From contig PATC01000021.1 of the NCBI GenBank assembly GCA_002712285.1, positions 1 to 50,107 on the forward strand: a stretch of 50,107 nucleotides of DNA. Reading direction: 5' to 3'. The notes under the pieces are model-generated. The model saw nothing but the letters and a program-made list of their open reading frames with translations, had not been told where the DNA came from and did no database searches. This document shows positions 17,301 to 26,700 of the stretch, piece by piece. Position 1 is the stretch's first letter. Each line of letters begins with the position of its first letter. This stretch comes from Methanobacteriota archaeon. Lineage in GTDB: Archaea > Thermoplasmatota > Poseidoniia > Poseidoniales > Thalassarchaeaceae. The translations under genes and the position numbers were made by a program.

Positions 17301-18808
17301 CTAGGCAGCGTCGGACTATATGTCCCACTTCGATATGACCCACCGGAAATGCTGCTCGCCTGTTGAGTGGAACCTAATTTCGTATCACTGGTTGTGATTG
17401 TAGAATCGGTTGAAAGGTACATTTCCCAGTAGAACCATCCAGATGCATCATCTCCAGCATTGTCGATCCTCCATGAAATACTCACTTGTTGGCCGGTTTG
17501 GGCTGTATTTGGTCCAGACGGGCTGTCTGGAGCCAAATCAGCAGGTTCCTCGATATCTATTCGTGAGCTGGAGGAAACGACGTTGTTCGTCTCATCCAAT
17601 TCATTTACACTGCCGCGATTATCAGCGATTAGGCCAAGATAGTAGTATCCTGGGTTCATACTAGTTGGAATCGGAACATTGTATTCGTAACCAGAGCGGT
17701 AAGAACCACCACTGATACTACTCTCGCTGAATTCATCCACGTATGTGTCTGATGTGGTGATGGTAGAATCTGTCGAAAGATACAGTTTCCAGTAGAACGA
17801 ACCAGAATAATCAGTGCCAATATTGTCAATCCGATACTGCACAGTGATAGTATCGCCCATGATTGCAGAGGATGATGAGGTGCTGACTGACGTGGCCTCC
17901 AAATCTGGCAGGTCCTCTTGAAGCGTTATTTGATTACAAGTCCGAGCATTGTTCGATTCGCTGGCTTCGTCGACATCGGAATCGACATCGAGAATGTATC
18001 CCCAATAATAGGTCCCAGCATTCATGGAGGAAGGGATTCGGGTGCTGCTGGATAGAGAATCTGTCCGATAACTACCCGAAGACAAACTGGACGAGTATTG
18101 ATCGCTGCCAACTTGTGTGTCACTAGTTGAGATGGTGGAATCTGTGGAGAGATACATCGCCCAGTAAAATGTGCCCGTTGATTGGCCGTGAGTGCTGGAA
18201 ACATCATTTTCATATTGAATTGAAATCGATGATGTGAGATAGTCTCCAACCGTGCCAGTGGTTGGCGCAGAACATGACGATGAGGTGCTTCGAGGAATCA
18301 AATCAGCCAATTCATACACGTGGATTCGGCCTGAGTCGTAATCGTCATTGTTGTTCTCATCAGACTCACTGACCTGATTATTGATATCAACAATCATACC
18401 GACATAGTAGTAACCACCGGTGATTGATGATGGGATTGTCACACTCTTGGTTGATGAACGGGTGCTGCCTGAGGAAATGCTCGATTGCGACCAATCGTCT
18501 AACAGAATGTCATTGGTTGTAATCGTCCGATCTGTGGACAAATACAATCCCCATCGAAACGAACCTGATGATGAACTTCCATCATTTTTGATTCTCGTAC
18601 TGATACTTTTGGAATCTCCAGCATCCGCTGAAGTCCAAGAAGCAGAGAGATAGTCAACTGTTAGATCAGGGCCACTTCTGGCACTCGTCTCCATCGAAGC
18701 ATCAGTTAGACTCAATTGTTCGACTTTGGGGGTTGGTGCCAAGGCCAATATCAACGAAAAAAGTGCTAAAAGCGCGACGAAGCGAACCGTGCTTGCTCTA
18801 GAGCCCAT
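14336..18808 (-). CDS. Giant secreted CARDB-repeat protein with transmembrane anchor and Trp-rich cytoplasmic tail
   Basis: A 1490-residue protein. A signal peptide comes first, then eight CARDB-type beta-sandwich repeats of about 115-125 residues (about 45-1000). Each begins DLxxxSxS, contains FYWxxYLSTDSTITTSDT and ends GxYYxGxIVDxxxxVxExxExNN. A PPC-like domain with a disulfide pair (GCDNPQNDG, LDGCLVGLD) follows, then Ig/fibronectin-like modules (AVDKAGNIGSANATWIRVDR) and a transmembrane helix (about residues 1380-1402). The cytoplasmic tail is first acidic and then has a compact YDQSTGHMAYIDPEGRWWW / DGSFFYD segment. It has its own candidate TATA box. The last residues (LDDLA) lie in the same frame as the remnant AK6 tail. 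It is flanked by duplicated pgsA/AK6 ends and may be an insertion. The ligand is unknown. Confidence 0.9.
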   Translation of the reverse strand: MGSRASTVRFVALLALFSLILALAPTPKVEQLSLTDASMETSARSGPDLTVDYLSASWTSADAGDSKSISTRIKNDGSSSSGSFRWGLYLSTDRTITTNDILLDDWSQSSISSGSTRSSTKSVTIPSSITGGYYYVGMIVDINNQVSESDENNNDDYDSGRIHVYELADLIPRSTSSSCSAPTTGTVGDYLTSSISIQYENDVSSTHGQSTGTFYWAMYLSTDSTISTSDTQVGSDQYSSSLSSGSYRTDSLSSSTRIPSSMNAGTYYWGYILDVDSDVDEASESNNARTCNQITLQEDLPDLEATSVSTSSSSAIMGDTITVQYRIDNIGTDYSGSFYWKLYLSTDSTITTSDTYVDEFSESSISGGSYRSGYEYNVPIPTSMNPGYYYLGLIADNRGSVNELDETNNVVSSSSRIDIEEPADLAPDSPSGPNTAQTGQQVSISWRIDNAGDDASGWFYWEMYLSTDSTITTSDTKLGSTQQASSISGGSYRSGTYSPTLPSNLAQGTYYFGIIVDSTSRVSEGDETNNVEVGNSLYITVPDYDLEATSISVDSGYRQVCEGADIYITLSVTNLGTDNAGSHYYEALVSTGNSVSAIYTGISLGYASGTANVPSYTHSSIQATLPMTITPGTYYVGIYVDYGDYISESDENNNIAVTNSAQLTVIDCGPDLEPTSISGPATGVRGGTAQVSVQISNTGMEDAASVDYSIYLSSDSSISGTGNDILVGSDVAGTIAQSSAWSGSVNLGIPSNLGDGCWYWGILVDPNNSIVEMNETNNVMPSSGQFCVEQADIVIDSIGYSNNAVSGQSSTVFINISNIGGSDAPSFTARLLLSLDAQSGTGDTQVDSFRVDPLTSGSSANIVRNIIIPGQHIGDFHWVVIVDTASEVEEDDESNNVAASTAFTISAPARDLLAAWVESPLSAEPGQTVSIEWGAENLGQESLGFDIEIWLSEDRTLGSGDIRLSQSRVPALQSGSTITDSQVVNLVGDIDGVWWVVLVIDSGGEHYEDDELNNIRISNSTFVIDSSSPPPAGNTLSGCDNPQNDGHFESDAASTRSSAHHLGANANLTLDGCLVGLDVVDWYAIVIDSGNRTSVALSAEGAHLEVVILNGSGALGQGIVDDEVRWVTISALNDDLDGVGLLYHIRVTWDPAMPGGPYQLRFVTANASIETDLTPPPEPQITPVDDWKHADELTIYWQPVADDLSGISNYEVRWAGSLWAPVTQNESTVNLSMFMDGRYSFEVRAVDKAGNIGSANATWIRVDRNVPVVSIEQINASRSPVSKLVVEMTIDDGLGSGPSSIEWSDDNLTWNTYREDGLILWSDWNNTELFVRVTDGANLQTVLQFQIEVPTDESKNIETSEKDNSGLKGSEGVSTLLTLLFALGTIAITIFTVMFALRLRPQGLTDEDAEEDDSEDEPNDSELADAIQHQAETLHVPDYNHLIAGGVYDQSTGHMAYIDPEGRWWWQQEDGSFFYDQTFNANDTTLDDLA

Positions 18809-18834
18809 GGTCGCTCTCCGTAACAGTTGTTGGA

Positions 18835-18843
18835 CCTATATCT
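18835..18843 (-). promoter_or_regulatory. Candidate TATA box of the CARDB gene
   Basis: The minus strand reads GATATAGG here, centred about 31 bases upstream of the ATG at 18808, which would give a very short leader. A GGAG 7 bases before the ATG could serve as ribosome site. Sequence resemblance only. Confidence 0.3.
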
Positions 18844-18859
18844 TGTGGTGGATAGCTCT

Positions 18860-18939
18860 GGAGTCGAATATTTGGTTCGTCTGCCAAATACATTGAATCA
18901 AGAACCAGAAAGCCAATCAATTTGAGGAAGGCGATTCGG
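18860..18939 (+). repeat. Direct repeat copy B: decayed duplicate of the pgsA 3' end, overlapping the AK6 3' end
   Basis: In the plus frame it still reads GVEYLVRLPNTLNQEPESQSI followed by TGA, against GIEYVVRLRNALNQEPESQSI and TAA in pgsA. The upstream part of pgsA is absent, so this is a gene fragment. The opposite strand here is the functional C-terminus of the AK6-like kinase. Confidence 0.88.
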
Positions 18940-19404
18940 GGCTCCGCTCAAGAGCCATGTCTCAATATTCATCCAAAGAGCATCTGGTGAGATATTCGTA
19001 GCATCAAATTCTGCAACACGTCCGTTCGGCTTATCTCCCCACGGCCCACCGACCATCTCCCATTCAACATTCGATTCTATTTTCCAGATAGGGTAATCTC
19101 GAGACTGTAGGCGGTCAGATAAGACTGAGGGATCACAACGAATTATCGCACTGGCTTCAACAGGTAGAAGATGACTAAGATGTCCATCAATCAACACCGG
19201 ATCATTGAATTCTACCGCTGATGCAAGACCGTCAATATCGATCGGATGAATTCCGTCTTCGTCCTGTTCCATTACCATATCATACATTTCAGCGAGGGCG
19301 GTAACTGTCGTAACTCTCCAACCCGCTTCCATTGCTAATGCAGCAATAGTCGTCTTCCCGGTTCCCGGGCTACCAGTGAGGGCAACTGAGAATGGTGGCT
19401 CCAC
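18898..19404 (-). CDS. AK6/Fap7-type nucleotide kinase
   Basis: A P-loop kinase of the adenylate kinase isoenzyme 6 (Fap7/hCINAP) family. In eukaryotes and archaea this family acts in small-subunit maturation with uS11. With a GTG start at 19404 it has 168 residues. Walker A is GSPGTGKT (11-18). The family-typical LIDGHLSHLLPVEASAIIRC follows, then DRLQSRDYPIWKIESNVEWE, which aligns with the AK6 LID and C-terminal region. An open frame runs to 19500 but gives 32 atypical residues overlapping the divergent antiporter start, so I reject it; no strong ribosome site supports either. Its last nine codons lie within repeat copy B and overlap the pgsA-like remnant on the other strand. Confidence 0.85.
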   Translation of the reverse strand: MEPPFSVALTGSPGTGKTTIAALAMEAGWRVTTVTALAEMYDMVMEQDEDGIHPIDIDGLASAVEFNDPVLIDGHLSHLLPVEASAIIRCDPSVLSDRLQSRDYPIWKIESNVEWEMVGGPWGDKPNGRVAEFDATNISPDALWMNIETWLLSGAPNRLPQIDWLSGS

Positions 19405-19482
19405 AAGGTCCGCTTGAGAACCGTGGGCATGAACGCTCCGCCCCCCGGAACCTTCACGCTCCGAATCTTCCGTAGTGACATT

Positions 19483-20694
19483 ATGTCCGATGAGGAACAC
19501 ACCGAAGAAGCATCAGAATCTCATGTAGATCATGAAATCCAAAGTGGGGTAACTGCAATCTTAAACGCCTGTAATCCAAGGACTTCGCCATTAAACTGGC
19601 TTCTTCTTGCGGTTCCTTTCGCAGCTTATACTTCACTTGCTCATATCGACCCGGGTATTCAGTTCATAGCATCTCTAATCGCTATCATGCCGCTTGCATT
19701 CTTAATGGGTAAAGCCACAGAAGAAATCGCTACCAAAACCTCAGAATCGATTGGAGGGTTGTTGAATGCAACTTTTGGGAATGCTGCAGAAATCATCATC
19801 GCTATAGTTGCAATTCTCGCCGCAGCTGAAGCACTGAAAGTTGGAGAGAATGGAACCGCTGATGTATACATTCACCTCGTACAAGCGAGTTTGATTGGTA
19901 GCATCCTCGGGAATCTTCTACTCGTCATGGGTTTGTCCATGCTCTGGGGCGGAATCCGATATCGGCGTCAAACATTCAATACTCAGGCGGTAAGTGGAAA
20001 TTCAACACTTCTTCTCCTTTCTGCCATTTGTCTGATTCTACCCACAGTGTATCACATCGCTCTATCTTCTGGAGGGGACTGGGTAGAATCAGAGATTGTT
20101 GATGGTGTATTGATGGTATCAAGATTGGCAGCTATCATTTTGATGATCTCGTATGGTTTGCTACTCTTCTTCCAATTGAAGACGCACTCAGATTTGATGA
20201 GTAATGGAGGTGGACATGGGCATGAAGAAGCGACTATGACATTGAAAGATGCTGCAATCCTCCTGACTATCGCGACTATCTTTGTTTCTTGGATGGCTGA
20301 AATTATGGTTCACTCCGTAGAAGCTGCTGGCGAAACTATTGGATTACCGGCAGTATTCATCGGTGTAATTCTGCTCCCTCTATTCGGTAATGCCGCTGAA
20401 CATTTCACGGCTGTAGTAGTCGCTGGTAAGGATAGAATGGATCTATCTTTAGGAATAGCAATCGGTTCATCAGTACAAATTGCAGCCTTTGTTGCGCCAC
20501 TAGTCATCCTGCTCGCCTGGGGACTAGGCGTCGATCTTAGCTTTGAATTTGGTTTGTTAGAAACCGCTGTCTGTATGCTCTCTGTCCTAATTGCAAACAG
20601 CATCTGTCGTGATGGTGAATCAAACTGGCTTGAAGGCACAATGCTGCTCGCTACCTACGTAATCATAGGAATAGGATTCCTATTCCACCCGTGA
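19483..20694 (+). CDS. cax: Ca2+/H+ antiporter (CaCA superfamily, CAX type)
   Basis: A 403-residue membrane protein with about 11 hydrophobic helices. The two inverted halves each carry the alpha-repeat motif: [20 protein letters not shown] in the first and [20 protein letters not shown] in the second, with [12 protein letters not shown] following as in CAX proteins. An acidic, His-containing N-terminus ([17 protein letters not shown]) precedes the first helix, and a GHGHEE loop sits between the halves. It most likely exports calcium or another divalent cation using the proton gradient. The ATG at 19483 is chosen over an earlier start at 19414. Its stop abuts the stop of the convergent decarboxylase gene with no gap. 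A link to the calcium-binding surface proteins nearby is speculative. Confidence 0.93.
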   Translation: MSDEEHTEEASESHVDHEIQSGVTAILNACNPRTSPLNWLLLAVPFAAYTSLAHIDPGIQFIASLIAIMPLAFLMGKATEEIATKTSESIGGLLNATFGNAAEIIIAIVAILAAAEALKVGENGTADVYIHLVQASLIGSILGNLLLVMGLSMLWGGIRYRRQTFNTQAVSGNSTLLLLSAICLILPTVYHIALSSGGDWVESEIVDGVLMVSRLAAIILMISYGLLLFFQLKTHSDLMSNGGGHGHEEATMTLKDAAILLTIATIFVSWMAEIMVHSVEAAGETIGLPAVFIGVILLPLFGNAAEHFTAVVVAGKDRMDLSLGIAIGSSVQIAAFVAPLVILLAWGLGVDLSFEFGLLETAVCMLSVLIANSICRDGESNWLEGTMLLATYVIIGIGFLFHP

Positions 20695-21534
20695 TTATTC
20701 AGATTCGTAGGCCAATATACTGGCTATCTTGTCCTGACCAGCAAAAAGAATCGAGTCTCTTGCTACCAGAACTTCAGAATCATCAGCAGGAAATCGTATA
20801 TCTACACGTGATCCAAAGCGAATCATCCCAATTCTCTGGCCCCGTCTTAGTGATTCACCCGGACCTACGAATGGAATGATGGTTCTAGCTGCAGCCCCAG
20901 AGATTTGTGTAATCTCCACTCTATTTCCATTATCGCCTTCAACAACTGTTCGGATGCGTTCATTCCCTTCACTCTCTTTCCTAGATGCTCGAAGATGAGG
21001 GCCACGTTTCCTACCCTTGCCAGTCCTATGCTCCATATGCACAATATTTCCAGCTAATGGACTACGCTGGACATGCACATCAAGGGGAGACATGTAAATC
21101 GCGATTCTAATTGAGTCTGAAGCAGACTCCTCGCCTTCTGAAACCTTCTCCCAACGCTGTTCTGTGGAATATCTCAATGGCTCCGGACAAGATTCAGGAA
21201 ACCAATCACCCATGTAGCGATCTACCACAATTCCTCCGGATTCAATTTCTTGTTGAGTTGGACGTCTACCTATAGATCGCTCACGGACAACAAACATGAC
21301 GCGGCCATCTGCGGGGCTTACGAGTATACCATTCTCGCGAGATATTGGCCGATCTGGATCTCGATGAAAGAATCCGATAAATGCACTGCTACAGGCTAAT
21401 AATACACCAACAAGAGATACAATTCCTGACGGATCTGAAACAAACACAACGATCATGAAAGTGCTCAGAGACATAACGCCTAGCAACAACGTCGGACCTA
21501 CTCCTGGCGGCGCAATGCCAGCCACGGTTCTCAC
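20695..21534 (-). CDS. asd: Archaetidylserine/phosphatidylserine decarboxylase
   Basis: Converts the serine head group of membrane lipids to ethanolamine, using a pyruvoyl group made by self-cleavage. The 279-residue protein has two membrane helices at the N-terminus, then RDPDR and SPADGRV, typical of the family. Later come MSPLDVHVQRSPLAG and the cleavage site GMIRFGSRVDIRFP, where cleavage is expected between G241 and S242. An insertion of about 50 residues after SPADGRV makes it longer than the short archaeal and bacterial forms. The start is GTG 21534, overlapping the upstream coiled-coil gene by 4 bases (GTGA). Together with the CDP-alcohol transferase at 13713 it indicates aminophospholipid synthesis. 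Confidence 0.93.
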   Translation of the reverse strand: MRTVAGIAPPGVGPTLLLGVMSLSTFMIVVFVSDPSGIVSLVGVLLACSSAFIGFFHRDPDRPISRENGILVSPADGRVMFVVRERSIGRRPTQQEIESGGIVVDRYMGDWFPESCPEPLRYSTEQRWEKVSEGEESASDSIRIAIYMSPLDVHVQRSPLAGNIVHMEHRTGKGRKRGPHLRASRKESEGNERIRTVVEGDNGNRVEITQISGAAARTIIPFVGPGESLRRGQRIGMIRFGSRVDIRFPADDSEVLVARDSILFAGQDKIASILAYESE

Positions 21535-22250
21535 TCTTCAGAATCAGAATCTTGCGTTCGAGCCTGGATGTTGATTTCATCATCATCTGTTCCGAGTACG
21601 CCATCTTCTCCTGGATCAACAGTAACCTCGACATTCTCTCCTACAGGTACGGGCTCACCTGTTTTCTGAGCTGTGAGAATTGCTTCTTCCATTCGTTGTT
21701 TGAAACTCTCTTGTGCTTTCTGGAATTCAGCCGCCTTCTGGACTGCAGATTCAATCATCTCGTAACGCTCCTTGATTGCTTGATTGAGATCCTCAAACAC
21801 CTTCATGTTCTGGACATACCAATCATCTCTAGCTCCAAGTTCGGATTGTGCTGTCTGAAGTTGCTCATCGAGTTCTTCAGTGATTTCGTACACACGCCCG
21901 AGCATGGCTCGTTCCTTGGAATATTTCTCCTCCATCTTCTCTAGTTCAGGTTCTAAATGTTCGACACGTTTGTTGGACTTTGCTGAATCTAGTTCAAGCT
22001 CACGAATCCGATTATCCTTCTCAGAAAGAAGATGTTCCAAACCTTCACGCTCAATTTCACGGTTCAGGGCTTCCTTCTCGAGGACTTCGATGAGAGCCTG
22101 CTTGTCCGCAATTTCATCCTCTGCCTTTCGATAGGCTTCATACAATCGCTCCAATCTCTGAGTCTCTTCTGCAAGACGGGATTCAAGTCGACGAATAGTC
22201 ATCTCAGGCGAATCTTGGTCATCTACCTCATCATCGCTAAGGGGGTCCAT
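21531..22250 (-). CDS. Long coiled-coil protein, unknown function
   Basis: A 239-residue protein. After an acidic start (MDPLSDDEVDDQDS) it is a continuous heptad-rich helix at about residues 18-185, dense in Glu, Lys, Arg and Leu, as in SMC- or myosin-like coiled coils. A roughly 45-residue tail contains a loop of the form DPGEDGVLGTDDDEIN, which resembles a calcium-binding Asp loop. There is no membrane segment. The ATG at 22250 has GGAGGT 4 bases upstream; a longer open frame to 22376 lacks this support. It overlaps the decarboxylase start by 4 bases and is probably translated with it. It might scaffold membrane or division proteins, but no family is recognised. Confidence 0.8.
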   Translation of the reverse strand: MDPLSDDEVDDQDSPEMTIRRLESRLAEETQRLERLYEAYRKAEDEIADKQALIEVLEKEALNREIEREGLEHLLSEKDNRIRELELDSAKSNKRVEHLEPELEKMEEKYSKERAMLGRVYEITEELDEQLQTAQSELGARDDWYVQNMKVFEDLNQAIKERYEMIESAVQKAAEFQKAQESFKQRMEEAILTAQKTGEPVPVGENVEVTVDPGEDGVLGTDDDEINIQARTQDSDSEE

Positions 22251-22311
22251 CGACACCTCCAGAGCACCTTCCGCTTTAACCCCGGCGGCGCATTCTGCAA
22301 ACAGGTGCATA

Positions 22312-23760
22312 CTACTGGTTGTGATTACTAAGTTCGACAAGCCATTCATCCGCTGCGGCAGCCAAAGACATAGCAACGGCGAGTGTCAGATTCTTAGATG
22401 CTGGGATGTGTAATTTCTCATCAGGACCATGGGCATTTGCATCGGGACCCATTGATCCAGTTACTAGAAATCCAGCACCAGGAAATCGATTTTGCATCAT
22501 CGAAAGAAAGGGGATTGTACCGCCTTCAAACAACGGCATCCAATCTGCTGCATACAGATGTTGCGCAACTTGGTTCAACGCGGAATCAATCGATTTGGGG
22601 AGCGTAGAAGCGTGGAAACCGTCAGCTACTGCATCAGGAATGTAGGTTACTTTAGCACCATGCGGTGGATTTTGTTCCAATACCTGTTTCATGGCTTGTG
22701 AGGCTACCTCTGCATTGACATTTGGTGGAATTCGCATAGAGAGTTTGAATTCAGAATATGGCCTTAGCACATTACCTGCTTCAGCAATTGGAGGGAATCC
22801 ATCCGCTCCAGTCACTGCAAGTGATGGACGCCAATTTCCATTTAACACGACCTCTACTGAGTCGAGAACTTGTGGTTCAACACCTTCGAGGAACGGATAA
22901 GCTGACCAGACTGTGTCTCCCAAGACACTAACGATTCGCTCTGCTCTATTTCTCAGATGTGAGCCGATTTCTGTATTGAGTTCAGGGAGGAGTATCTCGC
23001 CAGTGCTGGAGTCCTCAATTCGAGAAATTAGATTGCGAGCAATACGAAATGTCTCAGGAATGATTCCTCCTGAAAGACCCGAATGGACACCTTCTCTCGA
23101 TACTTCTACGCGAAGCATTCCCCCAACGAGTCCTCGAAGAGATTCCGTAACCCAGATATTCTCATAATCACCAGCACCTGAATCTAATACAACGATAAGA
23201 TTGGGGCTTCCAATTTCGTTCTGATACTTATCTAGGTAAGCAGGGAGGTCGTAAGAGCCCGATTCCTCACAAGTCTCGATTAGGAAGCGACATCTTGGAT
23301 GGGGTAAACCCATCTCTTGCAAACTTTTGACAGCCAGAGCACAGAGATATCCTCCGTAACCATCGTCAACACTACCTCTACCAAACAAGTATGGGTCTTC
23401 CCTAACAGGCTCAAACGGATGTTTTCCTTCAGACCAAAGTTCAGTAACAGGTGGTTGCTTATCCAGGTGACTGTAAAACAAAACATCACCAGGAGCTGAT
23501 CCAGCAATGTCAATGATGAGGATAGGGCTTCTTCCGTCAATCTGATGAACCTTGTATGACATACCATCAAGACCAATTGAATCCAACCAAGAACTGAAAA
23601 GTTCAATCACGTCTTCTAATTCTCCCCTTGATGCCCAATCGGGATCAAATGCTGGGGATTGTGCCGGGATCCGAATAAAATCTTCGAGAGAAGGTAAAAC
23701 AGATTCCTCCCACATCAATTCGATGTACTCTCGCATTCTGACGATGTCGATACCTGACAT
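22312..23760 (-). CDS. M20-family metallopeptidase (dipeptidase-like)
   Basis: A zinc-dependent aminoacyl-hydrolase of the peptidase M20/ArgE/DapE group, probably acting on dipeptides or acylated amino acids in the cytoplasm. The 482-residue protein shows the metal-site motifs in order: FYSHLDKQP (His), GRGSVDDGYGG (bridging Asp), ETCEESGSYD (catalytic and metal Glu), VLDSGAGDY (Asp) and GPDANAHGPDE near the C-terminus (final His). The lid/dimerisation domain lies between. The size matches the larger M20 carnosinase-like members. The ATG at 23760 is chosen over TTG 23775. It precedes the coiled-coil gene by 61 bases on the same strand, so the two may share a transcript. Confidence 0.93.
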   Translation of the reverse strand: MSGIDIVRMREYIELMWEESVLPSLEDFIRIPAQSPAFDPDWASRGELEDVIELFSSWLDSIGLDGMSYKVHQIDGRSPILIIDIAGSAPGDVLFYSHLDKQPPVTELWSEGKHPFEPVREDPYLFGRGSVDDGYGGYLCALAVKSLQEMGLPHPRCRFLIETCEESGSYDLPAYLDKYQNEIGSPNLIVVLDSGAGDYENIWVTESLRGLVGGMLRVEVSREGVHSGLSGGIIPETFRIARNLISRIEDSSTGEILLPELNTEIGSHLRNRAERIVSVLGDTVWSAYPFLEGVEPQVLDSVEVVLNGNWRPSLAVTGADGFPPIAEAGNVLRPYSEFKLSMRIPPNVNAEVASQAMKQVLEQNPPHGAKVTYIPDAVADGFHASTLPKSIDSALNQVAQHLYAADWMPLFEGGTIPFLSMMQNRFPGAGFLVTGSMGPDANAHGPDEKLHIPASKNLTLAVAMSLAAAADEWLVELSNHNQ

Positions 23761-23798
23761 GATGTAACCTGACAATAGTCAGCACATTGACTCTTCGC

Positions 23799-26700
23799 TC
23801 AGGGGTCCTCTGGACCACAAATGGGCAATGAACCTCTTGAGAAAGGGCAAGACCTGCACGTATCTACGTGCTTCAATGGAAGCGGGGGGAAGGCATTCGG
23901 GTCTGTATAACCGCCATGATCGATACGAACTAACTCGTGAATCAGGTGTTTAAGATCCAAAATCGTCTGCTTGAATAGGGCCGCATCCATCTGCACAAGG
24001 CGACCACTAACACCAACCCAAACCGCTGGTCTCTCGACAATTCTTGGAAGTATGCCCGCCTTTTTTCGTTCGCCTTCCAACCTTACAAGAGCCAAGTGGT
24101 ATAGTACAAGTTGATGACGATGTTTCGAAAGAATTGCTTTCTCTGCATCTGTCAAAGTCCCATCATCAGATATCTCCAACAGAGTTCCTTCGATTGATTC
24201 AGGGGGATCCCATAGCATATGGGCATCCTCTGTCTTTAGATCAATAGGGAGAATACGAGATGATTCTTCATCAGAATAGGCTACAACGAGATCTATTAGT
24301 CCACTAAATCGTCCTTGTGCATAATCAGAGGTGATATGCGTTCTTGAGCCCCAAGGAGAATTACTCTCAATCTCTATTGAAGGGCCTTGAACTGTCATCT
24401 CAAAACCAAAAGGAAGTTCGGTTCTAACTCCATCCAAATTACCCCATTCACCCTTCTCTTCTGTGAGGAAATGGCCTAATTCTGAATCGCTAAGAACCTG
24501 TACCATTTGTCTGACAGAATCCGCTGTCAAATCTCGATTGGCTGAACTCGTTAAGAGTTCATCAAAAATCTCAGGAAGGATGGCTTCAAGTTCATCTCCA
24601 GCCCATCTTGAAGGAGAATTTGATGTCCAATCTGCCGGCAAAGGAATCGAGGAGGAATTTCTAGGAGGACTTGGTGCACCGATTTCGATAAGTCGATGGA
24701 CAATGCTTCCGAAAACGTTGGGTGGGGGCAATCCTCCCTCTAGATCAGGATTCTTAGCTAAACGTACAACCTCCCCCTGCAATCCAATATGACGTTGGAA
24801 CCAATGACGACGCATACAGGACTGAGCGATATCCAAACCTGCAGGCGTCAAATCAGAAGTAATAATTTCACGCACTTTAGGTTCAGGTTGTGAAATTGAT
24901 TTATTCTCATCAAGAGTTGAAAGGATTTCTTCAATTTCAGTGATTGTCTGAATGATTGTCTTCGGTTGTGAACGATCGAGAAAACAGTCAGGTGAATGGT
25001 AAATCCGCATTCCTATGCCTTCTTTCTCGCCAATTTGAAGATCATACTGAACAGAAAGTGGATCTATTGTCAAGGTGTACTTCTTCGGAGTTGTCGCTGG
25101 AATACTCGTTTTTTCCTGACCACTTAGCCATGGTGAATCAACCCCTTCTCGATGAGCAGATTGGCGCATTGATTCAATGAGCATGGGGCCAAAGCTCGGG
25201 GTTGCACCTTGAACAATATCTAGATTAATTCCCTGACCATCAATCCAACTCGTACCTCTAGGAGAACCTGAAATGATTAGGCGTTCTTCTGCTCGAGTCG
25301 CAGCCACATACAGAAGTCGTCTCGCTTCTGCATGGCGTTGTGACTGATTTAGCAAGGTGGATAGATCCCACACCGGTGAGAGCGGATCTTGGGGTGCATC
25401 TGGCCATGGCTTGGGATGAACACCGAATATGTTGGGGGAAACAATGAGGCGGTCTTGATTCTCATGAGTTGCCTTAGTCAAAGATTCACCAAATGCATCT
25501 GCGAGTATCACTACTTTCGATTGAAGGCCTTTTGACTTGTGAATTGTCATGAGTCGAACTGAGCCAGCGGCAGTAAGTGTTCGCGCTTCTGCACCATCGC
25601 CCTGAGCCTTTACCTTCATCAGACGATCTGCTAACATTACAGAATCGCCCCCGACCTCCAATCTAGCATCATTTACCATTGCAATGAATGATGCGACATC
25701 TGCACGATCATTAGCAGTAGGATGGGCGACTAGAAGGTCACTATAATCCGCAGTCCATTCTAATGCCTCAAGAATCCGTCCGCTACGAGAATAATTTTCC
25801 CACTGGCGGAACAAAGCCTTCTGTTCATCAGACGGTATTAGTTCGATTAAACGTGATATCAGGTTGGCTCCCCGTGGAGCATTCCTAAGATAATCATCTA
25901 TCATCGAGTCGTTCATGCCCACAAGTACAGAGCGAGCTACCCAAGCTGCATGGTGCCGGTGACTAGGACGAGCAAGAAACTGGACTAATCCCAAAAGTGG
26001 ATCAACCACTTGACGACTAAGAAGATCCCCTTCCTTGTCAGCTTGAACTGGGATTCCATGTGCGCGGAGTCCAGCAACTATTGGGTCCCTCAATTTCCGG
26101 CTGGGAAGAAGAACCATGATATCTCCAGGATCAACAGGATTGCCTTCTTCCACATGACTGGAATCACCTGATGCTGTACGAATTACACAATCCGAACCGT
26201 GGATTAGTGCGCGGATTCGCTCAACGATTAGAGTTGCCTCCAGTTGCTTACGATCTGGTTTTCCATGCCTGAAAGGATCGATGGGCTCGACTAGATCTTC
26301 TGGAACCGTTGAAGCGATAGTAGGGCCAATTGGAAGCAACCATTCGAGAATACCTTGTTCTTCTGAGCGTTCTTCACAAGTGTGTAATTCCTGATGCTTG
26401 GCATACCAATCTGCACGACTGAAAGTCTGATGGCGAGGATCAAAGATATCGCTCCACCAACGATTCATGATTTTGAGAAGACCTTTCGATGTGCGGTAGT
26501 TAATGGCCAAACGAACATGGCCAGCACGACGATCGGAAATCTCTGCGAGCGATAAAGGTAACAACGAATCAGTCACATCAAATTTGACTTCAGGATCCAA
26601 AGACTTTCGATGAGTTGCCCCCATCATAGAGGCACGAACAAAGGTTTCATGGAGAGCTCGAGGGTCTCGACTCCATTCGTCTGTACGCAGTGCATTTGAG

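Noticed and set aside
16500-18600. DNA-level repeats inside the CARDB gene as a CRISPR or mobile element.
   Set aside because: The similar stretches recur every 350-370 bases and encode the same protein repeat (LSTDSTITTSDT), with no spacer-repeat structure and no transposase.
19405-19500. N-terminal extension of the AK6-like kinase to 19500.
   Set aside because: It would overlap the antiporter start and place 32 atypical residues before the P-loop, which is normally close to the N-terminus in this family.
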